In this document: positions 9,446 through 18,172 of the stretch, piece by piece | Layout of the letters: every line of letters starts with the position of its first letter | Numbering within the stretch: the first letter of the stretch is position 1 | Assembly: GCF_007829835.1 (NCBI RefSeq) | Contig: NZ_VIWP01000017.1 | Location: 21,535-85,534 of the forward strand | Length of the DNA stretch: 64,000 nt | Origin: Neorhizobium alkalisoli | GTDB taxonomy: Bacteria > Pseudomonadota > Alphaproteobacteria > Rhizobiales > Rhizobiaceae | Direction: 5' to 3' | Translations under genes and position numbers: made by a program | Notes under the pieces: model-generated | What the model saw: the letters and a program-made list of their open reading frames with translations, nothing else | Told to the model about the DNA's origin: nothing | Databases searched by the model: none

Positions 9446-9675
9446 ATCAAGGATGCCGTCGCGCAATCCTCAAGGGTGCTTGGTTCCCTTTTGAAAGCCG
9501 ATCTTCTGTGCATCGGTGGCGTGAAATACATAGATCACGGGGTCATAAAACAACTTCTGGATTGTGGAACTCAAGATTTATCAGGAATAGGCCGGATATC
9601 GGGGCCGCGGCCTCCTGTCACACCCTATTCTGGGACGTTCGACATCTTCAACCACGGAAGAAGGAGGACATCGTT

Positions 9676-12105
9676 ATGATGTCTCGTATCGGAGGGTTTA
9701 TCACCGCTCTGCTTGGTCTGGCTATTCTCTGGTATGGAGTAAAGCTGGCTCAGGCTGGTGGTTCTCCATTTTATGTTTTTATGGGGCTCGGCCTCTTGGT
9801 TTCTGGCGGGCTGCTGATTGGGCGGCGCCAGACTGGTCTATTGGTTTATTCTTTAACGCTTGCCGTCACATTCATATGGACGCTCTACGAAGTCGGGTTC
9901 GACAAGTGGCAGTGGATTCCGCGCGGCGCTCTGGTCATCTTCCTCGGCCTGCTGCTCAGCCTGCCCTTCGTCACCAACAGCCTGCGTGACCGACCGAATA
10001 AGCTTTGGGCGCCGGGCCTCGGCAATGGCGTCTTTGCCCTTCGTGCCGTTGTCGCTGTTATCGCAGTTCTCGGCATCATCGCCTGGTTCTACGATCCGTT
10101 GTCGATCACCGGCAAACTGGCCAAGACGGCTTCCGCGGATGCCGCGACCGATCCGAGCGGCACGCCTTATCCTACCGACGACTGGACCGCCTATGGCGGT
10201 ACCAATCTCGGCCAGCGTTACTCGGCCCTGACGGACGTTAATGTCGCCAACGTCAAGGGCCTCAAGGTCGCCTGGGAACATCATACCGGCGACCTGCGCA
10301 AGGCCGATCAGGATTCGTCCGAATACACGTTCGAGGCGACGCCGATCAAAGTTGATGGCGGTCTCTATTTCTGCACGCCGCACAATGTCATCCAGTCGCT
10401 CGAGCCGGAAACCGGCAAGGTCCGCTGGTCGTTCGATCCGATGATGAAACGCGATCCGTTCTATCAGCACCAGACATGCCGTGGCGTGTCGTGGAATGAT
10501 TCGACGGCCTATGCCGCGCCTGCCGACAGCACGCCCGATCAGCAGGCAGCAGAAGCTGCAGCGGTTGCCGAGTGCCCGCGCCGCATTCTTGCCTCGACGG
10601 TTGATGCTCGCCTGTTCGCGCTTAACGCCGATACCGGCGCCCTATGCAAGACATTCGGTACCGACGGTTATGTCGACCTGATGGAAGGCATGATCGATAC
10701 CAACCGCGCCACCTACCAGCAGACATCCGCGCCGCTGGTGACCAAGGATCTCATCATCCTCGGCAGCGCGATTGCCGACAATTACTATGAAAACAATCCG
10801 TCGGGCGTCATCCGGGCGTTTGACGTGCGGACCGGCAAGATCGTCTGGAAGTTCGACGCCAGCAAGCCGAACGACACGGCACCGCTTGCCCCCGGCCAGC
10901 ATTACGAGCCGAACTCGGTCGTCGCCTGGACGCAGTTTGCCGCCGATGAGAAGCTTGGTCTCGCCTATATCCCGTTTGGCAACGCCTCACCTGACCAGGT
11001 TGGTATTTCGCGCACGCCCGAGCAGGAGGCCTTTGTCGATGCGCTCGTCGCTCTCGACCTGAGGACTGGCCATCTGAAGTGGAAATTCCAGACCTCGCAT
11101 CACGATCTCTGGGACCGCGACAACCCTTCGCAGCCGGTTCTTTTGAACCTGCCGAAAAACGGCGTCGATACGCCGGCAATCATCATCCCGACCAAGATCG
11201 GCAATCTGTGGGTTCTTGACCGGACCAACGGCCAGCCGATCCTGCCGATCAGTGAGGTGCCGGTGAAGACCAATACCGACATTGCCGGCGAAAAGCTGTC
11301 GCCGACGCAGCCGATGTCGTCGCTCAACTTCACGCCGGCGGCGCTGCGCGAAGCCGACATGTGGGGTGCGACGCCGTTCGACCAGATGGCGTGCCGCACG
11401 ACCTATAATCAGTATCGTTACGACGGAAACCCCTGGACGCCGCCGACCACCACCGGCTCGCTCGTATGGCCGGGCAATATCGGCGTGTTCAACTGGGGTT
11501 CGATCGCGGTCGATCCGGTCAACAAGTGGCTGATCGGCACACCGCAATATCTGGCTTATCTCTACCAGCTCTACCCGCGTCCGGCAGGCGACCTCAACAA
11601 GCGCGTGTTCGGCGGGGACAATTCGGGCGGCGAATCCAAGCCCGGCAACGAAAACCTCGGCGGTCCCTATGCCGTGTCGATCCAGCATTTCCGCTCTGCA
11701 CTCGCTGCACCGTGCAATGCACCTGCCTGGGGTGTTCGCGTCGGCGTCGACCTGACGACCGGCAAGACCGCCTGGAAATACCGCAACGGAACCGTCGCCG
11801 GCCAGAAATTTGCCGGCGTGAAGTTCCCGATCCCGTTCGAAATGGGCATGCTCGCCCATGGTGGCACGCTGACGACCGCCGGCGGCGTGGCGTTTACGGC
11901 TGCTGCCCTTGACGACGCGATCCGCGGCTATGACATGCAGACCGGTGAAGTGCTTTGGAAGATGGCGCTTCCGGCCGGTGGCCAGGCAACGCCGATGACC
12001 TATCGCGGCAAGGACGGCAAGCAATACATCGTCGTCGCTGCCGGTGGCCATGGATCGCTCGGCACGACGCCTGGCGATTCCGTGATTGCCTATACGCTGA
12101 ACTGA
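9676..12105 (+). CDS. gcd: membrane-bound PQQ-dependent glucose dehydrogenase
   Basis: An 809-residue protein whose first 140 residues hold five membrane helices, followed by a PQQ beta-propeller with repeated tryptophan-docking motifs (TGKVRWSFDP, TGKIVWKFDA, TGHLKWKFQT, TGKTAWKYRN, TGEVLWKMAL). It oxidises glucose and other aldoses to lactones on the periplasmic face and passes electrons to ubiquinone. Length matches E. coli Gcd (796). ATG 9676 sits after AAGGAGGA; an in-frame upstream extension has no membrane or family match. No pqq synthesis genes are in the window, so the cofactor must come from elsewhere in the genome or the environment. A strong terminator follows. Confidence 0.95.
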   Translation: MMSRIGGFITALLGLAILWYGVKLAQAGGSPFYVFMGLGLLVSGGLLIGRRQTGLLVYSLTLAVTFIWTLYEVGFDKWQWIPRGALVIFLGLLLSLPFVTNSLRDRPNKLWAPGLGNGVFALRAVVAVIAVLGIIAWFYDPLSITGKLAKTASADAATDPSGTPYPTDDWTAYGGTNLGQRYSALTDVNVANVKGLKVAWEHHTGDLRKADQDSSEYTFEATPIKVDGGLYFCTPHNVIQSLEPETGKVRWSFDPMMKRDPFYQHQTCRGVSWNDSTAYAAPADSTPDQQAAEAAAVAECPRRILASTVDARLFALNADTGALCKTFGTDGYVDLMEGMIDTNRATYQQTSAPLVTKDLIILGSAIADNYYENNPSGVIRAFDVRTGKIVWKFDASKPNDTAPLAPGQHYEPNSVVAWTQFAADEKLGLAYIPFGNASPDQVGISRTPEQEAFVDALVALDLRTGHLKWKFQTSHHDLWDRDNPSQPVLLNLPKNGVDTPAIIIPTKIGNLWVLDRTNGQPILPISEVPVKTNTDIAGEKLSPTQPMSSLNFTPAALREADMWGATPFDQMACRTTYNQYRYDGNPWTPPTTTGSLVWPGNIGVFNWGSIAVDPVNKWLIGTPQYLAYLYQLYPRPAGDLNKRVFGGDNSGGESKPGNENLGGPYAVSIQHFRSALAAPCNAPAWGVRVGVDLTTGKTAWKYRNGTVAGQKFAGVKFPIPFEMGMLAHGGTLTTAGGVAFTAAALDDAIRGYDMQTGEVLWKMALPAGGQATPMTYRGKDGKQYIVVAAGGHGSLGTTPGDSVIAYTLN

Positions 12106-12408
12106 GCGTTCGCAATTCGACAAGGTGGAGAAGCGCGCCGCACATGGCGCGCTTTTTCTGCAAACTTCCAAGCAACGCGTGACGTCCTGCCGTCACATCT
12201 GGCGCCCGATCGGCCAGTCCATCGAGCCGATCAGGGAGGATTCCGGTTATCTGCACCTTGGCGGCTTCATTCCGGAAAATATTGCAAATACCGAAAATGC
12301 GCGCACCAAAAAGGTGGCGAGGGGGTCGCGCTAATTTGCACGTTCGTTGGGAACCTTTCTCCCGATCCCACACTTGGCCATGCTTGGAAACCAAGCAGGA
12401 GCCCTGCC
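12106..12408. other. intergenic region between gcd and the GH13 gene
   Basis: Besides the gcd terminator it holds a near-match to the general-stress promoter: GGAAC at 12350-12354, then 17 bases and ACTT instead of NGTT, 34 bases before the TTG start. This is too weak to call. No coding frame is supported. Confidence 0.4.
12133..12157 (+). terminator. rho-independent terminator of gcd
   Basis: A perfect 7-bp GC stem (GCGCGCC and GGCGCGC) with a 6-base loop is followed by five T residues, 27 bp after the gcd stop. Confidence 0.85.
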
Positions 12409-14070
12409 TTGATCAATGACCTTTGGTATAAGAACGCCGTCGTCTATTGCCTTTCGGTTGAAACGTTCATGGATTCGAACGGCGATGGGGTCGGAGACTT
12501 TCAGGGCCTGCAGCGAAGGCTCGATTATCTTGCCGGGCTCGGGATCAATGCGATCTGGTTGATGCCGTTCCAGACCTCGCCCGGTCGTGATGACGGTTAT
12601 GACGTGTCCGATTATTACAATGTCGATCCGCGTTATGGGACACTTGGTGATTTTGTCGAATTCACCCATGGCGCAAAACAGCGCGGGATTCGTGTTCTGA
12701 TCGACCTGGTGGTCAATCATACGTCCGACCAGCATCCCTGGTTCAAGCAGGCTTGCTCAGACAAGAATTCGCGCTATCGCGACTGGTATGTATGGTCCGA
12801 CAAAAAGCCTGCCAATGCGGATGAAGGCATGGTCTTTCCGGGTGTCCAGAAGACGACCTGGACACGGGATCGGCAATCGGGGGAATATTATTTCCACCGC
12901 TTCTACGATTTTCAGCCGGACCTCAACACAGAAAACCCCCATGTTCAGGCAGAGATCCTGAAAATCATGGGGTTCTGGTTGCAGCTCGGCGTTTCAGGCT
13001 TCCGGATGGATGCGGTGCCTTTCGTCATCGCCGAAAAGGGGGCCGACGTGAAGGTGCCGAAAGAGCAGTTCGACATGCTCAGGACCTTTCGCGAGTTCCT
13101 GCAATGGCGAAAGGGTGACAGCATCATCCTCGCTGAAGCCAATGTCGTGCCAAAACAGAACCTGCAATATTTCGGTGACGACGGCGAGCGCATGCAGATG
13201 ATGTTCAACTTCCACGTCAATCAGTCGCTGTTTTACGCGATGGCGAGTGCCGATACGCGGCCGTTGGCAAAGGCAATGCAAGATACGCGGGAGCGTCCGC
13301 ATACCGGGCAATGGGGCGTTTTCCTGCGCAATCACGACGAACTTGACCTCGGAAGGCTCAACGAAAAGCAGCGGCAGCAGGTTTTCGATGCCTTCGCACC
13401 GGACAAGACAATGCAGCTCTACGATCGTGGCATCCGTCGGAGGCTCGCGCCGATGCTGGGTGGCGATGAACGGCGCCTGAAGCTCGCCTACAGTCTGATG
13501 TATTCCCTGCCCGGAACACCGGTTCTTCGTTATGGAGACGAGATCGGTATGGGTGACGATCTTTCGCTACCCGAGCGCAATTGTGCACGCACGCCGATGC
13601 AATGGTCGGATGAGCCGCAGGGCGGATTTACCAAAGGTGACAAGCCGGTCCTGCCGGTGATCGAGAAGGGCCCCTACGGCTTCGAGCATGTCAATGTCGC
13701 CTTCCAGCGGCGCGATCCTCAATCCATGCTGAACTGGACGGAGCGAATGATCCGCATGCGCAAGGAGGCGCCGGAGATTGGTTGGGGGGCTTTCGAAGTT
13801 CTGGATTGTGGAGATCAAGGCGTTCTTGTGATGCGATATGACTGGCGCAACAATGCGGTGATCATCATCCATAATTTCCACGACAAACCGGTCGAAATCA
13901 CCTTTGACGCGGGCATTGGCGATGACGGACATTTGCTGATCGACATTGCGGATGGCAGCGACAGTCGAGCCGATGAGGGCGGCCTGCATCATATGGTTCT
14001 CGAGCCCTACGGCTATCGCTGGTACCGGGCAGGGGGGCTCGACTATCTTTTGAAACGCAGCGAGGTTTGA
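12409..14070 (+). CDS. GH13 alpha-amylase-family enzyme, trehalose-synthase (TreS)-like
   Basis: A 553-residue GH13 protein. It shows the family regions: DLVVNHTSDQHPWF (region I), the nucleophile Asp in GFRMDAVPF (region II), the acid/base Glu in IILAEANV (region III) and the stabiliser Asp in LRNHDELDL (region IV). The opening WYKNAVVYCLSVETFMDSNGDG and the HPWFKQA run resemble maltose alpha-glucosyltransferases (TreS), which interconvert maltose and trehalose. It lacks the maltokinase domain fused to many TreS proteins. The start is TTG 12409, preceded by AGGAG; no ATG lies before the conserved N-terminus. It converges on the second GH13 gene with a 20-bp gap. A different GH13 activity on alpha-glucans is possible. 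Confidence 0.85.
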   Translation: MINDLWYKNAVVYCLSVETFMDSNGDGVGDFQGLQRRLDYLAGLGINAIWLMPFQTSPGRDDGYDVSDYYNVDPRYGTLGDFVEFTHGAKQRGIRVLIDLVVNHTSDQHPWFKQACSDKNSRYRDWYVWSDKKPANADEGMVFPGVQKTTWTRDRQSGEYYFHRFYDFQPDLNTENPHVQAEILKIMGFWLQLGVSGFRMDAVPFVIAEKGADVKVPKEQFDMLRTFREFLQWRKGDSIILAEANVVPKQNLQYFGDDGERMQMMFNFHVNQSLFYAMASADTRPLAKAMQDTRERPHTGQWGVFLRNHDELDLGRLNEKQRQQVFDAFAPDKTMQLYDRGIRRRLAPMLGGDERRLKLAYSLMYSLPGTPVLRYGDEIGMGDDLSLPERNCARTPMQWSDEPQGGFTKGDKPVLPVIEKGPYGFEHVNVAFQRRDPQSMLNWTERMIRMRKEAPEIGWGAFEVLDCGDQGVLVMRYDWRNNAVIIIHNFHDKPVEITFDAGIGDDGHLLIDIADGSDSRADEGGLHHMVLEPYGYRWYRAGGLDYLLKRSEV

Positions 14071-14090
14071 CGCCGGCGTGTACCGAGACT

Positions 14091-15797
14091 TTACGAGCGA
14101 GACGTCGGGCCATCCGTTACCAGCACGGCAAAAGCCTCGAAGGGTTTCAGCGTCATATGTCGCTCCACTGTTTCGACCGGAGCATAATTCGACACCAGTG
14201 CGATACCGTTGAGGGCAAGTTCGGCGGGAAGGTCGAGCGTGATTTCCTGCGAACTGAAACTTGCCACGACGACAATGCGTTCTCTGCCTAAGGTTCGGAC
14301 GTAGACATAGACATCCGGATGCTGATCGAACCAGGATTGATAGTCGCCATAGACGATCACCGCGTGTCTTTTCCGCAGATCGATCAGCGTCCGATAGTGG
14401 TTCCAGATAGAGCCATCGTCTTTCATGGCATTTTCGGCATTGATGGTCTCGAAATTCTCGTTCACCTCGATCCACGGCACCGCGGTCGAAAACCCGCCAT
14501 GCGGTCCCGCGGTCCATTGCATCGGGGTGCGGGCATTGTCGCGGCCGCTCTGATTTGCGCCCTGAATAAACTCTTCAGAAGAATGCCCCGCTTGAAGATG
14601 CAGGCGATGCATGTTGAGCGTCTCGATATCCCGATATTGTTCGATGGATGAGAACGGAATGTTGGTCATGCCGATCTCTTCGCCCTGGTAAATGAAGGGC
14701 GTGCCCTTGAGGAGATGAAGAACAGTCGCAAGCATCTTGGCCGATTGGACGCGGTAACCTTTCGCGTCGCCATAACGCGAGACCGCGCGGGGAAGATCGT
14801 GATTGCCCCAGAACAGCGAGTTCCAGCCATCATGGGCCAAGGCAAGCTGCCATTTTCCGAACACTGCCTTCAGTTCGACCAGATCGAAAGGCTTGGGCCG
14901 CCATTTGCCGAAGACGTCGTCCCATTGACGGGTCACATGCTCGAACTGGAAAACCATCGAAAGCTCTCGGCGATCGTGACCGGAATAGAGCAGGGCAGAC
15001 GCAGGCGTGGCACTCCAGGCCTCGCCGACGGTTACGATATCGCGCTGGCCGAAGGTGTTGGCGCTCATTTCCTGCAGATACTCGTGAAGATGGGGACCGT
15101 CGGTGACGATTTCCTGATCGACCTGTTTGCCGATATAATCGATCACGTCCATTCGAAAACCGACGATCCCGCGCGCCAGCCACCAGTTCATCATCCTGTA
15201 GATTTCCGCGCGAACTTTCGGGTTTTCCCAATTGAGATCCGGCTGGCGTTGCGAAAACAGATGCAGGTAATATTCCTGGGTAACCTCATCGAAGGTCCAT
15301 GCCGAACCGCCGAAAGAGGACTGCAGGCCGTTGGGAGGACCGCCATCCGGCGCCGGCCTGCGCCAGATATAGAAATCCCGGAACTGATTGTTGGAACCGC
15401 TGCGGGATTGGACGAACCAGGGATGTTCGTCGGACGTGTGATTGACAACGAGATCGAGCATGATGCCGATCCCCCTGTCCTTCGCATCAGAAACAAGCCG
15501 GTCGAAATCGTCTAACGTGCCGAATTCGGGCGCAACGTCCTGATAGTCCGATATGTCGTAGCCGTTGTCGTCCATCGGGGATCTGCAGATTGGGGACAGC
15601 CAGATCACGTCGATCCCAAGCTGCTTGAGATAGTCGAGTTTGGACGTGATGCCCGGAATGTCGCCTATTCCGTCACCGTTTGAATCATGGAAGCTGCGCG
15701 GATAAACCTGATAAATGACGGCGGAATGCCACCATCTCGTATCTGGTGAGGACGCCCCGGCAGCAACACCGGGCCGCAATAGACCGTCTTGAACCAT
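14091..15797 (-). CDS. GH13 alpha-glucosidase (oligo-1,6-glucosidase type)
   Basis: A 568-residue GH13_23/31-type enzyme. Signatures include WWHSAVIYQVYPRSFHDSNG, DLVVNHTSDEHPWF, nucleophile Asp in GFRMDVIDYIG, acid/base Glu in VTVGEAWS and the FWGNHDLPRAVSRYGD region. The last is typical of alpha-glucosidases, oligo-1,6-glucosidases and trehalose-6-phosphate hydrolases. No signal peptide is evident, so it is cytoplasmic and would hydrolyse imported disaccharides. ATG 15797 has an upstream AGGAG; an earlier start at 15842 adds only non-conserved residues. With the convergent TreS-like gene and gcd it forms a small glucose/alpha-glucoside cluster. Confidence 0.9.
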   Translation of the reverse strand: MVQDGLLRPGVAAGASSPDTRWWHSAVIYQVYPRSFHDSNGDGIGDIPGITSKLDYLKQLGIDVIWLSPICRSPMDDNGYDISDYQDVAPEFGTLDDFDRLVSDAKDRGIGIMLDLVVNHTSDEHPWFVQSRSGSNNQFRDFYIWRRPAPDGGPPNGLQSSFGGSAWTFDEVTQEYYLHLFSQRQPDLNWENPKVRAEIYRMMNWWLARGIVGFRMDVIDYIGKQVDQEIVTDGPHLHEYLQEMSANTFGQRDIVTVGEAWSATPASALLYSGHDRRELSMVFQFEHVTRQWDDVFGKWRPKPFDLVELKAVFGKWQLALAHDGWNSLFWGNHDLPRAVSRYGDAKGYRVQSAKMLATVLHLLKGTPFIYQGEEIGMTNIPFSSIEQYRDIETLNMHRLHLQAGHSSEEFIQGANQSGRDNARTPMQWTAGPHGGFSTAVPWIEVNENFETINAENAMKDDGSIWNHYRTLIDLRKRHAVIVYGDYQSWFDQHPDVYVYVRTLGRERIVVVASFSSQEITLDLPAELALNGIALVSNYAPVETVERHMTLKPFEAFAVLVTDGPTSRS

Positions 15798-15974
15798 CGG
15801 ACATACACTCCTGGCATCCCCTGCCTGGGATATTCGGCGCAAACGCTGTGAAGAAGCGGAAGGTTAAAAAGCCTTGTCGATTTCCGGGCAATCCTGCAGA
15901 CGCTCGTATCTCCGTCTTCCAAAAGGCTTATCCTGCGAGGTAAATCGCAGACCGCCTCTCAGGATGAGAGCCAT

Positions 15975-16169
15975 TCAGGGAGCACGGCGCGATGCCCGAA
16001 ACTTCTTGCCGTTTTCCGCTTCGCGCTTGAGCCATTCGCGGGTCGGCTGTTCAGGTGGTCGCTGATCCGTTGAAGGTCTTCCACGATGCGTCAGAACCCA
16101 GACGCCAAGCGATCCTATTGCGATGACCAGAACCAACGCCAATCCGATCATTGGTAGAAATTCCAACAT
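15975..16169 (-). CDS. small single-span membrane protein
   Basis: A 64-residue protein with one hydrophobic helix (PMIGLALVLVIAIGSLGVWV, about residues 6-25) and a basic, hydrophilic tail ending in ENGKKFRASRRAP. The start is set by GGGAGG seven bases before ATG 16169. An EcfG-type promoter match lies 26 bases upstream. I recognise no family; similar short proteins are common among general-stress genes in rhizobia. Confidence 0.7.
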   Translation of the reverse strand: MLEFLPMIGLALVLVIAIGSLGVWVLTHRGRPSTDQRPPEQPTREWLKREAENGKKFRASRRAP

Positions 16170-16194
16170 GTCTGCCTCCCTGGTTTGAACAGTC

Positions 16195-16220
16195 AACATC
16201 CTCTCCCGCAACAAGGTTCC
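16195..16220 (-). promoter_or_regulatory. EcfG-type general-stress promoter
   Basis: On the minus strand GGAAC (16220-16216), a 17-base spacer and TGTT (16198-16195) fit the consensus GGAAC-N16/17-CGTT closely. The site is 26 bases upstream of the small membrane protein's ATG. Confidence 0.55.
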
Positions 16221-16583
16221 ACACTTTCCACTCGTAAGGCCGCCCGCAGAAGCTCATCATTCTCACGCCGACATTGCGCAGCGTCCCCGGGTCCCAAACC
16301 CTGACGTTCCGCGCAAGCGGGATAGTCCGGCATTGGCAAAGGATGGCAGGTCGACGAGAATGCCCGTGCGCTAGAAATTGCAGCTGGGTCTGCGCGCTTC
16401 ATTGAGAATATCGGTGCGCCTTTACGAGAGCGCGTATATGCCGAATTCATGATTTGAAACGATAGCACCTATGAATGGTGCCACCCTAATCGAATGTCCA
16501 CGCTGCTCTAACTCGGTTTCTTCGGTATGCCGGCTCTGCGCCGGGATGCATCAACGCCTTATCATCAGGATACGGAGAAGAAG
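16221..16583. other. intergenic region upstream of the aldehyde oxidoreductase operon
   Basis: No gene is supported in this stretch. It separates the divergent small membrane protein gene from the pao-like operon and must hold the promoter of the latter. I see no clear promoter or operator motif. Confidence 0.4.
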
Positions 16584-17222
16584 ATGCCGTCCACGAACCA
16601 GCCCGAAATCTCCAGGCGGGACTTGCTTATCTCGTCTGCCGCGACAGTTGCCATGACAGGAGCCGCGCCTGGTGTTGCGGCAGCACAGTTTGCGGATAGA
16701 TCAATGCATTACACTTCTACGATTTCCTTGAAGGTCAACGGCGAAAGCCGTGACCTCGATATCGACAACCGAACCACGCTCCTCGACGCGCTTCGCGAGC
16801 ATCTCCATCTGACCGGGACGAAGAAGGGCTGCGATCATGGCCAGTGCGGCGCCTGTACGGTGATGGTCGATGGCCGGCGCATCAATTCGTGCCTGACATT
16901 GGCCGTCATGCACGATGGCGACGAGGTCACGACGATCGAGGGGCTTGGACAACCCGGGAACCTGCATCCGATGCAGGCGGCATTCGTCAAGCATGACGGC
17001 TTCCAATGTGGATACTGTACCCCCGGGCAAATCTGTTCCTCCGTGGCGGTGCTGGAGGAGATCAGAGCAAACATCCCGAGCCACGTCACAGGCAGCCTCA
17101 CCGAACAGGCAACGATTTCGCAAGCGGAAATCCGTGAGCGCATGAGCGGCAATATCTGTCGTTGCGGCGCCTATTCGAACATTGTCGAGGCAATTGTCGA
17201 AGCTGCGGGGGCACGCGCATGA
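16584..17222 (+). CDS. paoA: periplasmic aldehyde oxidoreductase, 2Fe-2S subunit (PaoA-like)
   Basis: A 212-residue iron-sulfur subunit of the xanthine oxidase family. A Tat signal (SRRDLLISSAATVAMTG) precedes the domains. The plant-type 2Fe-2S cluster is bound by CDHGQCGACTV with a later Cys in NSCLT, and the second cluster by CGYCTPGQ and GNICRCGAY. The Tat signal on this subunit and the three-gene order match E. coli PaoABC, which exports the folded heterotrimer and detoxifies aromatic aldehydes. ATG 16584 is preceded by GGAG. The stop overlaps the next start (ATGA). Confidence 0.92.
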   Translation: MPSTNQPEISRRDLLISSAATVAMTGAAPGVAAAQFADRSMHYTSTISLKVNGESRDLDIDNRTTLLDALREHLHLTGTKKGCDHGQCGACTVMVDGRRINSCLTLAVMHDGDEVTTIEGLGQPGNLHPMQAAFVKHDGFQCGYCTPGQICSSVAVLEEIRANIPSHVTGSLTEQATISQAEIRERMSGNICRCGAYSNIVEAIVEAAGARA

Positions 17223-18169
17223 GAGCCTTCACCTATGAGCGTGCCGCCTCGGTCGAAGCCGCGGCAGGCGCCGCAGCGTCAAATCCCGAAGCAAAATTCA
17301 TCGCCGGTGGTACAAACCTTCTCGATCTGATGAAACTGGAGATCGAGACACCGAGCCACCTGATCGACGTCAACGGCCTTGGCCTCGACAGGATCGAAGC
17401 GACGCCCGAAGGGGGGCTGCGTATCGGCGCCCTCGTTAGAAACACAGACCTTGCTGCACATGAAACAATCCGCCGCGACTATGGTGTGCTGTCGCGGGCC
17501 TTGGTCGCCGGCGCCTCGGGCCAGCTTCGCAACAAGGCCACCACAGCAGGGAATCTGATGCAGCGAACACGCTGTCCTTATTTCTATGATACCAATCAGC
17601 CCTGCAACAAGCGGCGGCCGGGAAGCGGATGTTCCGCATTGGGTGGTATCAGCCGCCAACTCGGCGTCGTCGGTGTCAGTGATGCCTGCATTGCTACCCA
17701 TCCAAGCGATATGGCGGTCGCCATGCGGGCGCTCGACGCTGCGGTCGAAACCGTCAAGCCGGACGGAACCAGGCGGTCGATTGGGATGGCGGATTTTCAT
17801 CGGCTGCCAGGCGACACACCCCATATCGAAACCGAGCTCAAGTCGGGCGAGTTCATCACAGCTGTGGTCCTGCCGCCACCGATCGGTGGCAGGCATATCT
17901 ATCGGAAAGTCCGTGACCGCGCCTCTTATGCCTTCGCGCTGGTTTCTATCGGCGCCGTGATTCAACCCGATGGCACAGGGCGGATTTCCGTGGGAGGCGT
18001 GGCACATAAGCCATGGCGTCTCGATGCGGCGGACGCCGAATTGCCGAAAGGAGCGAAGGCTGCAAGTGCGGCGCTTCTCGCCGATGCCCGCACGACAGAG
18101 CAGAACAAGTTCAAGGTCGATCTCGTCGAGCGCACGCTCGGCGCCGTGATCCTCGAAGCAAGGGGTTGA
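17219..18169 (+). CDS. paoB: periplasmic aldehyde oxidoreductase, FAD subunit (PaoB-like)
   Basis: A 316-residue FAD-binding molybdopterin dehydrogenase subunit. The flavin motif FIAGGTNLLDLMK lies near residue 35, and the region RTRCPYFYDTNQPCNKRRPGSG holds the cysteines that bind the extra 4Fe-4S cluster characteristic of PaoB. It carries electrons from the iron-sulfur subunit to FAD and then to an acceptor. No signal peptide is present, consistent with export as a complex on PaoA. The ATG overlaps the paoA stop by four bases. Confidence 0.92.
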   Translation: MRAFTYERAASVEAAAGAAASNPEAKFIAGGTNLLDLMKLEIETPSHLIDVNGLGLDRIEATPEGGLRIGALVRNTDLAAHETIRRDYGVLSRALVAGASGQLRNKATTAGNLMQRTRCPYFYDTNQPCNKRRPGSGCSALGGISRQLGVVGVSDACIATHPSDMAVAMRALDAAVETVKPDGTRRSIGMADFHRLPGDTPHIETELKSGEFITAVVLPPPIGGRHIYRKVRDRASYAFALVSIGAVIQPDGTGRISVGGVAHKPWRLDAADAELPKGAKAASAALLADARTTEQNKFKVDLVERTLGAVILEARG

Positions 18170-18172
18170 GCC

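Noticed and set aside
12350..12375. Possible EcfG promoter before the TreS-like gene
   Set aside because: GGAAC is present but the -10 position reads ACTT after 17 bases; the key G is missing.
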